Assembly: GCA_027186245.1 (NCBI GenBank)
Contig: CP114481.1
Location: 1,374,001 to 1,438,000, forward strand
Direction: 5' to 3'
DNA length: 64,000 nucleotides
From: Coriaria nepalensis
Lineage: Eukaryota > Streptophyta > Magnoliopsida > Cucurbitales > Coriariaceae
The position numbers and the translations under genes were made by a program. The notes under the pieces are model-generated. The model had not been told where the DNA came from. It worked only from the letters and a program-made list of their open reading frames with translations, and did no database searches. Each line of letters starts with the position of its first letter. Within the stretch, counting starts at the first letter, position 1. Of this stretch, positions 34,966-47,839 are shown one piece after another.

Positions 34966-37290
34966 CCATGAAGGAGGGCCCGTGGTTTTGTTCGTAGGCA
35001 TAATTGCACACAAAAATGTACCTCCTTTTTCTCTCCTTACAATTTTCCATTCTTGCTTCGCTTTTTTCATTAATTCTTTAATTACTATGTTTAGCTTAAT
35101 TTGCGACCTCAAAACCAGCCACGTTAATTAAAAATAATATCATATAATTTTATTTAATTAGCTCCACAGTATTTTGTGCTTGCATAATTGCATGATGTTT
35201 TTTTTCTAATATTATCCTACGTAGCACGTGGAAAGAAGACAGTAGTAGTGCAAAATTCGCAAACTAAGTTTAGGACAGTCGAGGTATGTTCTTCTTTGTC
35301 CAGCTTGTTCCTCAATTGATAATTCGGTAACCTAAAGAAATTAAGAAAATAATCTTTTGTTAATATAATAAAACAACAAGCACTAACAAAATGGTTACAT
35401 CCAAAGGATTCTCCCTGAGGCATAATTCTTGGATGAATTGCTTAGGTATCCGTATATTAGCTAAACCACATCTCATAATATTACATGATTAAGTTACATA
35501 TTTGCATAGTGACTGAGATTCAAACCACACTCAAAATCTTAATACTGTTTGTCAAACATTTTAGAGATTCCTCTTGCTAACCAGTTGGGCCCTGCAATCA
35601 TGCCTTACGCTAGGCTTCTTAAAAAAGCTGTATGTACTGTAGCTATGCTTAGGTTGGAATCTATATTCTCAGTTTGGGCAGTTGGGCCTGCAATCATGTC
35701 GCCACTAAAGAGGCTAGGAGAAATATTTAGACAAGCCCACCACAAAAAAAAAAAAAAAAAAACATCAAATTTTACAAAACTTAAGCTTAATCATAATATA
35801 AGATATTTTCTTATGTTCCTTTGATCAGATTTGACCTTAAAAGTATTAACTAAATCCCAATTGCGGGAAACTATTTTCTTATATTTCTTATGATTTAATC
35901 TCAACCACTGCAAGTACGTACTTAGAATTTTTCTGAACATGTCTTCTAGTCTAAGCATGTGTATTGAGCGGATCGAATAAATGTGTCTAAAAATATTCGA
36001 AATTTTTAGATCCATTTAGATCTATTTAAAAATATCTAGATTCAATGAGATACTTATTAGATATTTTTGGATCAGGTATCTAATTAAATCTAATCAGATA
36101 CCAGCCTATCGAACTAGAACTTAGTCTAACCCCTCGATCATTATATTTCTTGCGTGCATGGTTTAGAGCAGCCAAAAGAAGGCTAGCCGCCACAAACTTG
36201 ACCACAACCACGTGAATGAGTAGCCAAAGCAATCGCGTAATCATATCATAGTATGCATGTAATATAGGTAGTTTATCGAAAAATGAGAGTTTAAAGTTAT
36301 AATAGCCCAAAAGCTAAAAAGAAATCTATAGAGGATTCAATGATACACACAAAACCATATCATTGTTCCTCCAGAAGTAGACATCAAATTTAAAGACCCT
36401 TTTCCCTACGAATTCAAATCATATTCCCCACCAGGCCTCAAGAGAGAAAGAGAGGGACAAAGGAATCCGAGTTATACACTTTCTTATTGTTTCTATGCTC
36501 TTTGAGAATATTTTACTTCATGGGGTCATAGGTTTATTAAGGATTTAGGACACCTTTAGATATGTCATCCACTTCTAGAACACAACATTTTAGTATTGGC
36601 ATGCAAAGATAAAGCTGGTTCCTTTTGGAGAATGGTATCTTTATGTTAACAAGATTATTATTTTTATTTTTAAATTTTTTTCTTGCTTGTCTATTTAAAC
36701 TTCTTTTATTTTTTGTAAACCTAATCTTTTTACTATCATAATAAATCTCTTATTCTCTTTATTCTCCTTACTTACTCTGTGACCAATCTTATAATATTTA
36801 TGTAATTTTATTTCTTATAGTGAGGTTATTTGATTGTATACGCTAATTTTTAAAATACGATGACTGATTTTGACAGGCTTATAATATAACTTGACTTTTA
36901 ATAGTTTATTAGAGGTCTCGCCCTAAGTATATGCGATTCATATTCTTAGATACAACGAGTTTAGGCATTTGAAGTATTAGATACTTCTTCTAACACGAAA
37001 TACCATGTTTATGATAATGCATGATTCATATTATTTATACTAAACAAAGAGTTTAAAAGAATGTGCACGTGGCCTCGCTTTTCTCTTCCTCCGTTTTCAT
37101 GTAATGGTATAGCTAAAACAAAATCTAGAAAAATGATTATATTAAAATATATTATGATATCACTAATATTGATATCAAAATAATATGTAAATAGAGGTTT
37201 AAAGTCTGTCAACTTCCAACTAGACTCTGGTCAGTAAGAATGTTTTTGTTGATTATGGGATGAGATGATGATGATGATGATATGCGTATG
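34966..37290. other. Intergenic spacer, no gene seen
   Basis: Short open frames (for example 36080-36310 minus) show no recognised motif. Contains a poly-A run near 35744-35762. Nothing else supported. Confidence 0.45.
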
Positions 37291-38056
37291 TGTTGGTTAT
37301 GTTGGCATAATATATGAGATATGTTAGTATAATATATGAGATTAACATGATATGATATATGAATGTAATTTATGGGATTAATGTGATTTGAGTGATTGCT
37401 TAATTTGTGAGATTGTTTTGTAATCTAAAGTCTTGTAATTGTATATAAATTGGGCCTCTTGTGTCTACTATAAATGACTTCAAATACAAAGAAAATTAAG
37501 ACTCGTTCTTGTTCTCTCTTTATTCTATATTCGAGCAATCTTAACCGACCCTACCAGTCCGACCAAGATCTAATGGGCTAGTCGTGCATTTAGGATGGGG
37601 AAAAGTCTTCGCTTGGACTTAGGGTCCAAGCGGATCTTAGTTTATATAGGAATAAAGTTTTTTTTTTTTTTAGGTATTTTTATTAATACTTTCTTAATGA
37701 AGTTTCCATTAATTCTTAAATGAATTTTTTTAATAAATTCTTTCTTCAGTGACTTTTACATTATTTTTTCTTAAAATATGTTTTATTTCTATTTTATTCA
37801 AAAAAAAATCAAATTTTTATTAATTATATTTATTACTTCCTATATTTTTCTCTATTTACATTTAATACTACCTACCAAAATACAAAATTAAACCAATTAA
37901 AAAAAAAAAGCTTTCGGAACTCAGCCGGCTCGGTTATCCGATCAAGTCCTGATGGTTGCTTTGACCGAATAGGGTAGGGTTAGTCCATTTGTCATCCCTT
38001 TAGTTTATTTTTTGCCAAAGTAACTTAGAATTGTTATTCTACCAATCTAAGTTAAT
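37291..38056 (+). mobile_element. Probable LTR next to a primer-binding site
   Basis: A block starting TGTTGGTTATG, with TATATAAATTGGG promoter-like sequence near 37443 and a leader-like segment, is followed at 38058 by TGGTATCAAAGCA, close to the initiator-Met PBS. This arrangement is typical of a plus-strand LTR retroelement 5' end. The interior downstream shows no coding sequence, so it is a decayed or non-autonomous element. Confidence 0.45.
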
Positions 38057-38057
38057 A

Positions 38058-38070
38058 TGGTATCAAAGCA
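38058..38070 (+). other. Primer-binding-site-like sequence
   Basis: TGGTATCAAAGCA differs little from the plant initiator tRNA-Met PBS and lies immediately after the putative LTR. Confidence 0.5.
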
Positions 38071-38106
38071 GAATTAGAATCTTTATTTATAATTTTTTGA
38101 AAATTT

Positions 38107-38414
38107 ATATTTACGACTTTTAAAATTTTTGAATCTGAATATATTTTTATCTAACGGTAATATAAATGATTTATTTTAACTTACCCAAATTTTTTTTTTG
38201 TTTTAAAAATCTCTACTAGCTTTATTGTTTGCTATTATTGATATTTTTTAAATCATTAATTGATTATTTCTTAACAATTATTAAAAAAAAAAAATTAATT
38301 GAGATTTTGATTAATTTTTTATTTCTATATATTTAGATTGCTTAAAATAAATTACTTCTTTTATAATTAAATAAAAATATATTCAAATTCAAAAATTTTG
38401 AAAACCATAAATAT
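38107..38414. mobile_element. Foldback MITE, family 2 copy a
   Basis: The left arm ATATTTACGACTTTTAAAAT and the complementary right arm (ATATTTATGGTTTTCAAAAT when reversed) pair imperfectly over about 100 bp around an AT-rich centre. A related copy lies at 46434-46730. Confidence 0.55.
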
Positions 38415-39002
38415 AATTCTACAGAAAAAACATAAATTAACACCCCGACACTCGTGTATCAAAATTAATCTCCCATCATCTACTGCATTCATCACTTGTA
38501 ATCACATACATCCATATTATCACTCCATCCAAAAAATTTGGACTGGTCTAGAAGACAATCCACCCAATCAAAACTCCCCACGTATTTATAGGGAATACTT
38601 TATTTTCCAAAAAAAAAAAAAAAAACACTCCTAGAGCAGGTCCGTAGAAGAATGTCTCCCCTCCTTATTATCCTAACATCATATATTATGCTAACAAGGT
38701 CATTAAAGTACCGACCAATCTTGTTTGAAAAATTCAGCCGCTTTCGATTAATTAATTTTCCTTTTTTTTTTTTTTTTTTCTTCCTTGCTCCAAATTTCTA
38801 GCTTTCACCGTTTCACGGTGGGTAGGTTTTTGAACTACCATGTTTATTGTATATATATAATGGAATCTCGAGAAATTAATAAATTTATTTAAATAATAAT
38901 TTTTGTATCATAATTTATAAATAATATGTTAATTTATTTATAATTTAATATTTCATTTAATTAATAAATTTATTCAATTTTAAAATTATTAATTTATTGA
39001 AA

Positions 39003-39051
<49 letters not shown>

Positions 39052-40400
39052 ATCCCTCTTTCTAGCTAGCTCTAAGAGAGCAAAAAACAAATGAATTTTA
39101 TTACGTTGAATTTTTTATTTTTAGTGAAAGGAATGTATAAAAATATAAAGTAATAATAATAATAGTAGGTGAAATATGCATTGAATTATATGTAAGTCCA
39201 TTTAGGACGGAACAGTGCCATCAACTATGTAATTCGAAAGGTTTAATGCAAGCTCATCTTATGATTTAGGGCCATAAATACAAAAACAAGCAAACCATAT
39301 GTATTTATTATTTATGGGTCTACGTCCAGACCCATTTATGATATTCAATATACCAATCTTTTTTTTTCTTTTTTTTCTTTTTTTCCCTTCTTTTTGCCCC
39401 TTTGCAGGGCTTAAGTGAACAATCTAACCAGCTGTCAAAGAAAAAAAAAAAAAGACTGTTTTTGTATTTATTATACTTTTTTTTAATGAAAAAATAGTAA
39501 TGGTAACAAGATTCTTGTGGTCCTTATCTGTTTTGCAGAGAATCCAAGACCAAACACATGGGGAAGTAGATTGTGCTGGTAACTATAGAAAGACCAGGGC
39601 CACAGAATAATACAAAATAGACCGCTGTAGTTGGCTGGCTATGGCATAGAAAGCAACCATGCCATTATAATTTGTTTGGGTTGGACAAGAAGGTTTAAAA
39701 TGTCTATAAGATACGGTATAAGAAAATAAGTCACATTTTCTGTCTTTTACAACTATAAAGACACAATACATACTGGGAGAAAGAGTGGGGGTGTCACCAG
39801 AGTCAAAACTAAGGCTAACACTAGGGATGGAAGCGCTAGAAATTGTAATTATCTAAAATAGTGGAAGTGATAACATCTACGCGAGGAGAAACACTTGGAA
39901 GTAGGAATAAGATATGAACTAGGGATCATCTTCTATCGGATACTGTCATATCCGTCTAACTAGATCTTGGCCGATCGACCTCGACCGAGGTTGTATAGTA
40001 TTGGGGTAAGTTCGATATCAACTCTCTCTCTTTCTTTTTTTTTTTTTTTTAGGTTAAGGGTTGATAGATTTTGTGGTTAAAATGATTTATGTTTCAAGAT
40101 TTAGAATTTATTTAGTTTAAAATTTAAAATTTATGATGTAATTGTGATTTTATTTTTAAATTTTTTTAATCCTAATATAAAATATATGACATGCACCACC
40201 GGACGTGTATTTTATATTTTTGTGTAATATACTATATATATGTCATACTCAAAATTCAAAGCATGTTAATATCTTGTCGAAATTGGGAAGCACAATGGGT
40301 AAGAAAAGTCAATTTACTAGGTAAATTACCAGCAAACGTCACAACATAATCCCAAAAATGGGTTTATGAGCTCAGTTCCTCTTGGTCTGATAGGTTTTCA
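38415..40400. other. AT-rich spacer with microsatellites
   Basis: Contains a (TA)n tract at about 39008-39049 and long T/A runs. No coding sequence recognised. Confidence 0.45.
39008..39049. repeat. (TA)n microsatellite
   Basis: About 20 uninterrupted TA dinucleotides. Confidence 0.9.
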
Positions 40401-40459
40401 AGCTGCACAGTTTTCAGTAGAAGTATGTTGCTGGATTTGGGTTGCATGGAGAGGATCAA

Positions 40460-40910
40460 GCCCCATAGGATCCCTACAATTTGCCGTTGGACTCCTCCTC
40501 CACCAAATGTATTCAAGTTGAACGTGGGCGGCTCTTTCAATTACTCCGATTGAGTAGCTGATGGAGTTTCTGGGTGTGGTGGTATTCTTAGAAATTCTTC
40601 TGGTCAAATGCTAGCTGCTTTCAGTCGTAATTTGATTTGCACAAATGACTTTCAGGTCGAAATTTAGTGGGTGGGTATTATGGCATTAATTTAGCAATGA
40701 CTAAGGGTTACTTTCCTCTTCAAATTGCAAGTGACTCTAACTCTTTGGTTTAGGTCATACACATGAATTGCTCGAATTGGCATCTTCCTAGGTTTTGTCA
40801 CTTTATTCAGTTTTGTATTCGTTCTTTTTATTTGTTTGTTCTTCATATTTTTAGAGAATATAACAAGGTTGTTGATACATTTGCAAATTGTGACTTAGCT
40901 TGAGGTGTAT
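40460..40910 (+). pseudogene. Plant RNase H-like (RVT_3) relic
   Basis: The plus-strand frame from about 40488 reads WTPPPPNVFKLNVGGSF, then after a stop VADGVSGCGGILRNSSGQML and DFQVEI, then a shifted frame IMAL...ASDSNSLV and finally NKVVDTFAN. This matches the RNase H domain attached to plant LINEs and its free-standing relatives. The first catalytic Asp (normally NVDGS) is Gly. Stops and at least one frameshift show it is dead. No reverse transcriptase is adjacent. Confidence 0.75.
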
Positions 40911-41740
40911 TTTGAAGAGGATTGTCTTCCTATTTCTGTTAAACTTTGTGTACAAAATGATAGGAATATTGTTCTATTTCTTAGATTGTAATCTTTTTCA
41001 TATTAAAAATATAGGTAGGGGTCTACTTAATCTCAATCTAATTTTCTTATTTTAAGAATCTTAACTTTCCATAAATAAACTACCAAATTCTTTATTTAAA
41101 AAAATCACAAAAATATCAAATCAACAACGACATGAAAATTTTTATAATGTACAAAATCTCAAACACTACAAAAATTTATAATTTTGAATATTCAATTTAC
41201 AAAAATGTATATTCCACGATATGACTTATTGAAATTGGAAGAAGACGCCATGACTGAAGAAGAGGATAGGCGAGCCGGCGGCGGCACAAGGCTGAGTTGG
41301 GGTTAGAATAAGTAATGTGGTTATTATTTGGTTAAATTATTATTTTTACCTCTCTTCGTTCACCATTTTCCTAATTTTGTCCCTCTATTTTGGTTCAAAT
41401 CAATTTAATCATTCTACAATTATTCTTATTCAATTTTGGTCCTTGGGGTAGAAAATAATAAAATAAAACATTAAAAAATTATGATAACCACTCCTAACTT
41501 TTTCCTAATAATATTTTCAACCCCTTCCACAATGCTTCCTCCGTTCATTCAACTCTACGGCCGCTATTTCCGACACCACCGACCTCCATTTGAACACTTA
41601 TTTCTGTCACCGCCACCCTCCAATAGTGGAACAAAACTCGGTTCAAAGTTGAGAGCCATAAAATCCGGGTTTCAATTTTTAAATTTAGTTGAAACTCAAA
41701 TCTTGAAAGATTCAAACATTTTGATAAAATTCATTGATCT
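40911..41740. other. Spacer, no gene seen
   Basis: An 89-codon open frame at 41481-41750 has no recognised motif and lies beside a copia LTR-like end. Treated as non-coding. Confidence 0.4.
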
Positions 41741-41759
41741 ACCTCCATGATCGAAGAAT

Positions 41760-41975
41760 TTGAAGATATACAAAGAGAATTTAAGAGAGAGAGAGAGATT
41801 GTTATTATGTTATATTACTTTTAGTCTAAGTTGATGTATAATATATACAATGCTAGACCTCACTTACGTGTTAAACTAATTACACTAATAGGATAAAAGC
41901 ATAACTTCTAAAACATAAACTTTAACAGTCAAACAGACTCCTTGCGTCAAATTTTCATCCTCCAATATGATACCC
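41760..41975 (-). mobile_element. Possible 3' LTR of the minus-strand copia relic
   Basis: On the minus strand it starts beside the purine tract AGGGGGGG (41973-41982) and contains a TGTATATATTATAC promoter-like motif and a CT-rich leader. The far end is not defined. Confidence 0.4.
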
Positions 41976-41982
41976 CCCCTAA

Positions 41983-44900
41983 TAAGCTGGTAAGTAGAAT
42001 AAATCAAACATCTTGACCTTGCCAATCAAATGAGAATGTTAAACATAACCTAATGTTTTCATTAAAATATTAGCTGGTTAGTTTGTTGTGGAAAGATGAA
42101 TTAGTTGAATTTGGTATCTGAAACTCTCTCGTACCACATGACAATCAATGTCTATGTGTCTAGTGCGTTTATGATACATTGGGTTAGTGCCAATATGAAT
42201 AGTCTATGAGAATTTGTAATCAAAATACAGGCAAGAAGGACAAGTTAGTGGTGAACCAAGGTCTTTGAGAAGCTGAGTTATTCAAATGATTTCGCAAGTG
42301 ACCGATGCCATTGCATGATACTCTGCCTCTATTGAAGATCTAGAAACCACGTTTTGTTTTTTTTTATTTCTAGGATACAAGTGAGCAGCCCAGTTTAATA
42401 CAAAATCTTGTAGTTGATCTTTGAGACTTGGGGCATAAAGTCTAGTCACTATCACAATAAGCATGCGGAGATAATGTAGAAGACTCTGTGAGCTGCAAAC
42501 AAGTGGGATGTTTTTGGGGCATGCATAAAGTGGCTGAGTAATTGCATAGAGTATGATATATATAGCCTCGTCATGGTCAGATAAATCAATCATCCTATTA
42601 GTCTTTGGTAAACTTATGGGTCATTGAGAGGAAGGTCTTCAATGTCTCTATTTTTATTTGGTCAAAATCCAGTGTTGTGAGCTTTGCATGATTTTTCATA
42701 GTGTGGAAATAAGCTTGCAACTTGTGAGGCCAATGTCTTTGAGGAGATTAAAGACACTTTATTTGACTTAAGACATATATCCTTTAATGATCTTGCAATT
42801 TCAGTACCAAGAAAATACTATAATGAACCAAGATCTTTGATATGAAATTTAGTGTTGAGAAACTTCTTGAGAGCATCAATTATGTCCCAATTTGTTCCCG
42901 TTATGAGACTATCGTCTAGATAGACTAAGAGAATTGTGGTATGGCCATTTTCATGTTTAGTAAACAAGCTATAATCAACTTTTGATTGGATGAAACTAGC
43001 TTCAATGACAGAACTTATGAATTTGTAATTCCATTATCTTGAGGCTTGTTTTAAGCCATAGAGCGACTTGAGTATTTTGCAAACTTTTCCTTTTTTATGA
43101 GGAGAGAAGCTTGGAGAAAGCTGCACGAAAACTTCTTCATATAAGTCTCTTTATAGGAATGCATTATATACATCCATTTGATACAATGACCAACCGTGAA
43201 TTGAGGCAAGAGAGAGGACAACTCTAACTATCACCATTTTTTTGACTAGAGAGAAGGTTTCATGAAAGTTAATCCCGTCCATTTGAGTGTGAACCTTTTC
43301 CACTAGCCTTGCTTTGAACCTTTCAAGTGATCCATATCCTTTGTGTTTAATTTTGAACACACATTTGCATCCCATTTTTGTTTGCTGGCAAATCTACTAT
43401 GTACCATGTGTTATTAAATTAAGTGCATCAAGTTCATGTTTCATTGCTAATTTCCATCTGTCATCCTTAGATGCTTCATGATAAGATCTAGGTTTAAGGT
43501 AAGTAGAAATAGAGGAAAGGAAAGAACATAATTTTGAAGATAAAGAATCATAGTTGATATGTGAGGTGAGAGGATACATGGATTATGAGTTGATGAGAGA
43601 TGGTGAATTAAAAATATTAGAGCAATTATATTCTTTCCACCAATGAGGAAGATGTGTAACACATGTGGATCTTCTGAGTTGGTTTTGTATGATTTGGGAG
43701 AGGGGGGGGGGGGGGAATAGAACTTGAAATGGGACTTAGTGATAACTCAATATCTTGGTGAGTATCAGTAGTTGGAGTGAGGATTAGGACCGTAGTGGTG
43801 GTAAAGGACTATGAGTTATGATATGGAATAGAAATATGTTATGTAGGATCAATGTCCTTAAAAAATCACTGTGAAATGATGAGGGATTTTGATCTGTGTC
43901 AGTTGGATTTGTAGGATTAGGGCTAACTTGAAATGAGAAAATTGATTATATGAACCTAACATCTCTATTGATAAGGAATTGTTGAGATGTTAAGGTGAGT
44001 AGCCTATATCCATTTTTTGATTGAACACAGCCTAGAATGCATGGAATAGACCCATGAGAGAATTTATCAAAAATTTGAAGGACTGTGGCATAAATAAGGA
44101 ATCGAAGCTCTTGAGATGAACTATAAAAGAAGGCTTATTGTATAACTTCTCATATGGTGTCTTATTTTTTAGGAGTAGGGTTGGAATCTTATTTAAGAGG
44201 TATGTTGCTGTAAGGATGCAATCTCCCCAATGATTATTGGGAATGTTGGATTGTAATTTCAATGCTTCTGCTATGTTAAGGATGTGACAATGTTTGCATG
44301 AAGTTTGAACATTTTTTAGGGTAATAAGAGCATGAAGTTTCATGTACAATGCCAATAGATGCAAAAAGGTTTGAACATTTGAGTTTAATAAATTTTGTGC
44401 CATTGTCTGGCCTAATTCTCTTGATAGTTTTGAGAATTGTGTTTGGATCATAATGTGGTAGTTCTTTATAATTTGAAGAACTTCATGTTTATATGTCATG
44501 AGATAGGTCTAAGTCCCACTAGAAAAGTCATCCACAATTATGAAAAAATAATGTGCATTGCTGTAATTTTAGGTTCTATAGAGACCTCATGTAATTCAAA
44601 GGAAGAATAAGTAGAAGAATCAGTTAAAAGAAATGGAATTTTGGTTTGTTTTTCTACATGACAATTATCACAGTGTGTTATTTTAGAAGAATTACATGAA
44701 CTAATTTTGAGAATTAATTGTAATCTAGAGTATGAGGGGTGTTCTAGACGTGAATGTCACACTTTGATGTCTAAATATGATATTTTTTTGAAGGTAGATT
44801 GGTGATATTACACTGATATGGATGATCAGAGAGGGTTAGAGGTGAATTTTGAGCTGTTGTGAAAGTGACGGATGAATGAGAATGTGACTTTATGGTTTTC

Positions 44901-45300
44901 ATAATTTGGCTAGAAGTAATATAGCCCACATTTTTCTTTACCAATCAATCCCCATCATCTTTCAAATCATAAGTTCCTGAAAAATACATAATTTAGGATA
45001 GAATAATGCAATAAAATGATTATCTTTGGTTAAGGTAGAAATAAACAATAAATTGTATTGGAACTTAGGCATACATAAGATGTTTCTTAATAGGAGATGA
45101 TCATTTAGTTTAACCAAACTTGTATGTGAGGGAGTACTTGTCATACCATTTGGCAAACTAATGATGACAGAAGGATTATCGAGCAAAAATAAGATCAATC
45201 AACATCTTAAAATCATGTTTCATATGATGACTTGCCCTTGTGTCTAGAATCCAACCTTGTGATGCAAATGCATGTTGTAAATGAACATTACATGATATTA
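41983..45300 (-). pseudogene. Ty1/copia pol relic (protease to RNase H), minus strand
   Basis: Minus-strand fragments are in copia order. The protease motif GWILDTRASHHM (near 45240, with Gly of DTGA changed to Arg) comes first, then pre-integrase (LRNILCMPKFQYNLLFIS). The integrase part has HWGDCILTATYLLNKIPT and TPYEKLYNKP. The RT part has TYKHEV...ITHGT, CVFKIKHKGYGSLERFKARL, and IHGWSLYQMDVYNAFL at 43151-43200. RNase H shows NVVSRSSIEAEYHAMASVTCEI (about 42282-42350) and RHIDIDCHVVRE. Multiple stops. Gag and 5' LTR are missing. A poly-G run at about 43704-43716 sits inside. Confidence 0.9.
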
Positions 45301-46433
45301 GTGTCTGAACTATATCCAAACCATGCGAATACCACAAAGAATCAAAGCTGAATACAATGCAATCTGAATTATTTTATTATTTATTATTCCATAATTAAAA
45401 TAGAATAAAAAATAAAAATTAAAGAATTTAATTATCCTGAATAAAAACTAAAGAACGAAATTAAGAAAATGGTATAAAAAAAAAAAAAAAAGAAAAAAAA
45501 GAGGAACCAACAACATTAATCAATTATTTGTGAGAAGTAGGTGATTATTTCTTGTTCCATAATTTTCACTAACAAATGGAATTCCCGGATAAAGAATATG
45601 AAAAGAAAGAAAACATCTTTTCAATCATCATGATCTTTGACTTAAATACCATTCACGTGGCTATGACATTGACTGATGGTCAAATGAATCGAGCTCTTTG
45701 TTATTTCTAAGATCCCTCTCATTGGGGGACCAAACCACGATACAATATTAGCACTACAATGAGGAGAGTTCATTTATTTATATTTTCTATATTTTAAAGA
45801 CACTCAAAATTTAGAATTGGACCCATCTCAATTTATTGCAATATTTCTCGATCCCAAAATCTTAATTTCACAGCATAAAACACATTAATAATTTTTGGGG
45901 AAAAGTAAACATAGTGATTTAGAGACATAAATGCTTACCATTAAAATTTTGTGAAATATAAATGATTTATTATAAATTAAACAATCATATTCACTTATCA
46001 AATGTTATATATAATTTGTGATTTATTATATAAAATCCTTATGCGATTATGAACTTATAATCATATAAATTATGTGATGAATATATATCCTTATTACAAT
46101 AATAAACGTTATTTATGTGATGAATAATTTGATACATAATATTTATAATTATAATAGAATTTGAAATTATTTAATTTGACATCTTTAATCATTTTAAATA
46201 TCCAAATAATAATATATAATTAATCCTAATATATATAATATAGTAATTAATTTTGGGTTAGTCAAATAATTAATTCAGATTTTAGTATGATTTTGGATCT
46301 AGATTAAAATTTGACTATTTTATTTAAGTGACGCGAGAATAAATATAAAAAATAAATAAATATGATTATTGCTATTAAATGAAAAATAAATTTCTTAATG
46401 AGAACATATATAAATTATGTATTTTCACTGACT
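45301..46433. other. AT-rich spacer
   Basis: Nothing recognised on either strand. Confidence 0.5.
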
Positions 46434-46730
46434 TATATCTACGATTTTTAAAATCCTTAAATTTGTGTATATTTTTATCTAATGATATGAGAAATAATTA
46501 ATTTTAATATGACTAAATATATAGAAATAGAAAAAGAATTAAAATCTCAACTAATTATATATATATATATTTTTACTATTGTTAAAAAATAAATAATTAA
46601 TAATTAAAAAAAAAATAAAGCTAAGAAAGATTTTGATTTTTTTATTTATTTTTATATATTGAATAGATTAAAATAAATTATTTCTCTAAACAAAAATGCT
46701 CAAATCTAAACATAAAAAACCACATATTAG
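46434..46730. mobile_element. Foldback MITE, family 2 copy b
   Basis: An inverted-repeat element resembling 38107-38414: both share ATTTTTATCTAA(C/T)G(A/G)TA on one arm, ATAAATTA(T/C)TTC on the other, and a central run of A/T. No coding sequence. Confidence 0.5.
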
Positions 46731-46999
46731 TTTCCGTACCTTTAAGTAGAACACTATACCGTATGTTTTGGATCTATTAGAACGAAAAGATGAAAAGATT
46801 GAAAAAAATTTACATGGAAAAATTAATTTATTTTAGGAAAAATTAATTGATTGAGATACAACAAATTTTTTTTTAATGAAAAAGGAGGGGGGATAAATGT
46901 AAAGAAAGGCTAAATGGAACCGGACACACCGCTTTATTGGCACTGTCCTTAGTGTCCTCTGCCCCCCCTCCCTGAGGCCTCTGTGACTCTGTCTGCAAC

Positions 47000-47839
47000 G
47001 GATCTCATCCCCATACTCCCCCCGCTGCACTCTCTCTTCCTCTCTTTCTCTCTCTTAGGTCCCAACACTTGTGAGTTGTGACCGCATTCTCTCTCAGTAT
47101 GCTGTAACTCTTTACTTTCTCTCACTTGATATCATTTTCTTCGAAAAGGAGAGAGAGAGAGAGAGAGAGAGACTTGTGAAGAAGAGCACGTGAAGCTCGC
47201 TGAGGATCTGGGGCTTCCTTCTTCTTCTTCTTCTTCTTCTTCTTCTTCAACGGGTTGAAGAAAAAGGGTCGCTTTCCCCCTATTCTTTATCTTTCAGGTG
47301 ATTTTAGTGTTCGCCCCTTCTCTTTTCAACATCTTCCACCTATCAACACCTCCCCCCCCTCTCTTTAATGCTAATCCAACTTCTTTGCCCTCTCACCCTT
47401 TTCTTGTTGTCTACTCCATTTTCTTTTTCAAACACGGTGAAAAGATGGCTTGTAATATTTTTTTTTCCTTAGTAGGTTCTGTTCTGGGTTTTTCTTGGAG
47501 CTGAAAATCTGAAGTTGGGCTATGATTATGTGTTGGATGGAGTAACATGGTGTGTTTTTATAGTTGCATTTGAGTTTTGCTGCTATTAGAGCTTGGTTTT
47601 TCTGGATTCATGGGCTTAAAGGATACTCTGTTTCGGAGGGTGGTTAAGGATGTTGTTGGGTCGGAACAAGAGTCAATTGAAGATCTATAATTGCTTAAAT
47701 TATGTTTAACCCGATCTTTTCGAAGAAAATCTCTTGCATTATTGAGGCCCATTCAAAAACCAGTGCATTTCGATTTGCTTAGTTTTTATAGGGGGGGAAA
47801 AATTATGGCTCAGTCAAATGCATCCATGCTTGTTTGATC
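47000..47839 (+). promoter_or_regulatory. Promoter/5' leader region of the STICHEL-like gene
   Basis: CT-rich sequence (47025-47060), a (GA)n tract (about 47149-47171) and a (CTT)n tract (about 47219-47248) precede the coding start, as often found in plant 5' UTRs. A 19-codon upstream frame (47445-47504, MACNIFF...) and other ATGs lie before the main start, so either an unannotated leader intron or uORF control is likely. No splice pair is certain. Confidence 0.45.
47445..47504 (+). other. uORF candidate upstream of the STICHEL-like gene
   Basis: Short frame of 19 codons plus stop in the presumed leader. It may lie in an unspliced intron. Confidence 0.25.

Noticed and set aside
36080..36310. 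76-codon minus-strand frame with hydrophobic segment
   Set aside because: No motif, no splice context, surrounded by non-coding AT-rich DNA.
41481..41750. 89-codon plus-strand frame
   Set aside because: No recognised homology and it lies beside a copia LTR-like end.
47834..47839. TTG at 47834 as start of the STICHEL-like protein
   Set aside because: Not an ATG. The family start MTR... begins at the ATG at 47840.
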